In this document: positions 61,587-64,000 of the stretch, one piece after another
Numbering within the stretch: position 1 is the first letter of the stretch
Layout: every line of letters begins with the position of its first letter
Assembly (NCBI RefSeq): GCF_021130785.1
Contig: NC_060211.1
Span: forward strand, 25,653,001 to 25,717,000
Origin: Homalodisca vitripennis
Taxonomy: Eukaryota; Arthropoda; Insecta; Hemiptera; Cicadellidae
DNA: 64,000 nt
Direction: 5' to 3'
The notes under the pieces: generated by a model
What the model saw: only the letters and a program-made list of their open reading frames with translations
Database searches by the model: none
Told to the model about the DNA's origin: nothing
Position numbers and translations under genes: made by a program

Positions 61587-63826
61587 GGCGTACATGTCTT
61601 ACCAATGTCAGACAGTAAAGGTTTATCAATAATTACCGAGGTGAAGTGTTGAGGCCAAGACTCGCTAATGTGCTTCTTAGCACTAACGAACTTGCGGTTT
61701 GTGAGACTGCAACATCCTCACAACTTGTGCATTAGGGAAAGTGTCTGGCAGTGTACATACAATACAATATGGTATACATGACTTGCTACTCTCTGACAGT
61801 AAAGGTTATCAATAATTACCGAGGTGAAGTGTTGAGGCCAAGACTCGCTAATGTGCTTCTTAGCACTAACGAACTTGCGGTTTTTGAGACTGCAACATCC
61901 TCACAACTTGTGCATTAGGGAAATTGTCTGGCAGTGTACATACAATACAATATGGTATATATGACTTGCTACTCTCTGACAGTAAAGGGTTATCAACAAT
62001 TACCGAGGTGAAGTGTTCGAGGCCAAGGCTCGCTAATGTGCTTCTTAGCACTAACGAACTTGCGGTTTTGTGAGACTGCAACATCCTCACAACTTGTGCA
62101 TTAGGGAAAGTGTCTGGCAGTGTACATACAATACAATATGGTATACATGACTTGCCACTCTCTGACAGTAAAGGCTTATCAATAATTACCGAGGTGAAGT
62201 GTCGAGGCCAAGGCTCGCTAATGTGCTTCTTAGCACTAACGAACTTGCGGTTTGTGAGACTGCAACATCCTCACAACTTGTGCATTAGGGAAAGTGTCTG
62301 GCAGTGTACATACAATACAATATGGTATACATGACTTGCCACTCTCTGACAGTAAAGGTTTATCAACAATTACCGAGGTGAAGTGTTGAGGCCAAGACTC
62401 GCTAATGTGCTTCTTAGCACTAACGAACTTGCGGTTTGTGAGACTGCAACATCCTCACAACTTGTGCATTAGGGAAAGTGTCCGGCAGTGTACATACAAT
62501 ACAATATGGTATACATGACTTGCCACTCTCTTACAGTAAAGGTTTATCAATAATTGCCGAGGTGAAGTGTCGAGGCCAAGGCTCGCTAATGTGCTTCTTA
62601 GCACTAACATACTTGCGGTTTGTGAGACTGCAACATCCTCACAACTTGTGCATTAGGGAAAGTGTCTGGCAGTGTACATACAATACAATATGGTATATAT
62701 GACTTGCCACTCTCTGACAGTAAAGGGTTATCAACAATTACCGAGGTGGAGTGTTGAGGCCAAGACTCGCTAATGTGCTTCTTAGCACTAACGAACTTGC
62801 GGTTTTGTGAGACTGCAACATCCTCACAACTTGTGCATTAGTGAAAGTGTCCGGCAGTGTACATACAATACAATATGGTATACATGACTTGCCACTCTCT
62901 TACAGTAAAGGTTTATCAATAATTGCCGAGGTGAAGTGTCGAGGCCAAGGCTCGCTAATGTGCTTCTTAGCACTAACATACTTGCGGTTTGTGAGACTGC
63001 AACATCCTCCACAACTTGTGCATTAGGGAAAGTGTCTGGCAGTGTACATACAATACAATATGGTATACATGACTTGCCACTCTCTGACAGTAAAGGGTTA
63101 TCAACAATTACCGAGGTGGAGTGTTGAGGCCAAGACTCGCTAATGTGCTTCTTAGCACTAACGAACTTGCGGTTTGTGAGAGTGCAACATCCTCACAAAT
63201 TGTGCATTAGGGAAAGTGTCTGGCAGTGTATATACAATACCATATGGTATACATGACTTGCCACTCTCTGACAGTAAAGGTTTATCAATAATTGCCGAGG
63301 TGAAGTGTCGAGGCCAAGGCTCGCTAATGTGCTTCTTAGCACTAACATACTTGCGGTTTGTGAGACTGCAACATCCTCCCAACTTGTGCATTAGGGAAAG
63401 TGTCTGGCAGTGTACATACAATACAATATGGTATACATGACTTGCCACTCTCTTACAGTAAAGGGTTATCAACAATTACCGAGGTGAAGTGTTGAGGCCA
63501 AGGCTCGCTAATGTGCTTCTTAGCACTAACGAACTTGCGGTTTGTGAGAGTGCAACATCCTCACAACTTGTGCATTAGGGAAAGTGTCTGGCAGTGTATA
63601 TACAATACCATATGGTATACATGACTTGCCACTCTCTGACAGTAAAGGTTTATCAATAATTGCCGAGGTGAAGTGTCGAGGCCAAGGCTCGCTAATGTGC
63701 TTCTTAGCACTAGTGAACTTGCGGTTAGTGAGACTGCAACATCCTTACAACTTGTGCATTAGGGAAATTCTCTGGCAGAGTACAATACCATATGGTATAC
63801 ATGACTTGCTACTCTCTGACAGTACT
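61587..63826 (+). repeat. 184 bp satellite array, 12 copies, partly dimeric
   Basis: The landmark cattagggaaa or a variant occurs at 61730, 61913, 62099, 62283, 62467, 62651, 62836, 63021, 63205, 63389, 63573 and 63757; spacing is 183-186 bp. From about 62500 two types alternate strictly. Type one has ggtttatcaataattgccg, gtgtcgaggccaaggctcg and usually actaacatac. Type two has gggttatcaacaattaccg, gtgttgaggccaag and actaacgaac. Together they form a 368 bp higher-order repeat. Each unit has gtgct-tctt-agcac. Repeated open frames such as MSGSVHTIQYGIHDLPLS are a by-product: 184 is not a multiple of three and frames close after one unit. Confidence 0.95.
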
Positions 63827-64000
63827 TCATAAGAGGTTCGTTTCATTTAAGCGTTCTGTCAAACAAAAGCGCGAAAAGCAAAACGCATTAGTCTCGAAAT
63901 CCTCTATTCCATGCATAGAGAAATAAATTTTGTTAATAGAGATATGAAATATAAAAAAAAACAATATAGTTTACACGAAATATATAAACACTTGAAATAG
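63827..64000. other. Right flank of window
   Basis: AT-rich end of the window with no feature recognised. Confidence 0.5.

Noticed and set aside
62110..63832. Repeated 74-codon open frames that look like a gene family
   Set aside because: They are translations of the 184 bp satellite. The period is not a multiple of three and each frame closes after roughly one unit.

Overview
This 64 kb window looks like AT-rich, intergenic or heterochromatin-like DNA from an animal, most likely an insect. Three things point there: several kinds of insect-type transposon debris, tandem satellite arrays with units of roughly 170-210 bp, and no intact gene on either strand. Hemiptera is a guess from the general look of the repeats and nothing in the sequence settles it. 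Apart from transposon remnants, almost every open frame is short and looks spurious.

Layout. 1-105 is a 21-24 bp minisatellite whose units read as a broken heptad protein repeat. 2.3-3.3 kb holds about ten copies of a short motif on both strands. 4.5-5.9 kb is a multicopy interspersed element (two and a half direct units, internal hairpins, one inverted end). 6.1-6.7 kb is a duplicated SINE/LINE-tail-like element with simple-sequence tails. 8.32-13.73 kb is a 180 bp satellite (30 copies, two subfamilies), followed by a mariner-like transposase stub at 14.0 kb. 18.96-20.31 kb is a 171 bp satellite (8 copies). 22.1-22.65 kb is a 28/112 bp minisatellite. 24.09-25.47 kb is a 173 bp satellite (8 copies). 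26.09-30.77 kb is a minus-strand LOA/I-like non-LTR retrotransposon whose reverse transcriptase domain is split by an inverted array of the same 173 bp satellite. 34.62-35.40 kb is an internally deleted hAT transposon with terminal inverted repeats and a perfect 8 bp target duplication. 36.17-37.22 kb is a decayed CR1/Jockey-like reverse transcriptase. 42.51-47.42 kb is a very homogeneous 208 bp satellite (23 complete copies and one partial). 49.08-50.05 kb is a 74 bp satellite lying between two diverged direct copies of a flanking sequence. 57.5-60.6 kb holds three copies of a family with a hammerhead-like fold. 61.59-63.83 kb is a 184 bp satellite whose second half is a 368 bp dimeric higher-order repeat.

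Satellites make up about 18 kb (28%) of the window. Seven unrelated families occur, and five have near-nucleosomal repeat lengths. No gene network can be described. The main biological content is the interplay of satellites and retroelements, above all the satellite array nested inside a retrotransposon ORF. Many one-base indels in 26-30.7 kb and in the 180 bp array could be real decay or long-read consensus error, so those regions should be read with care.
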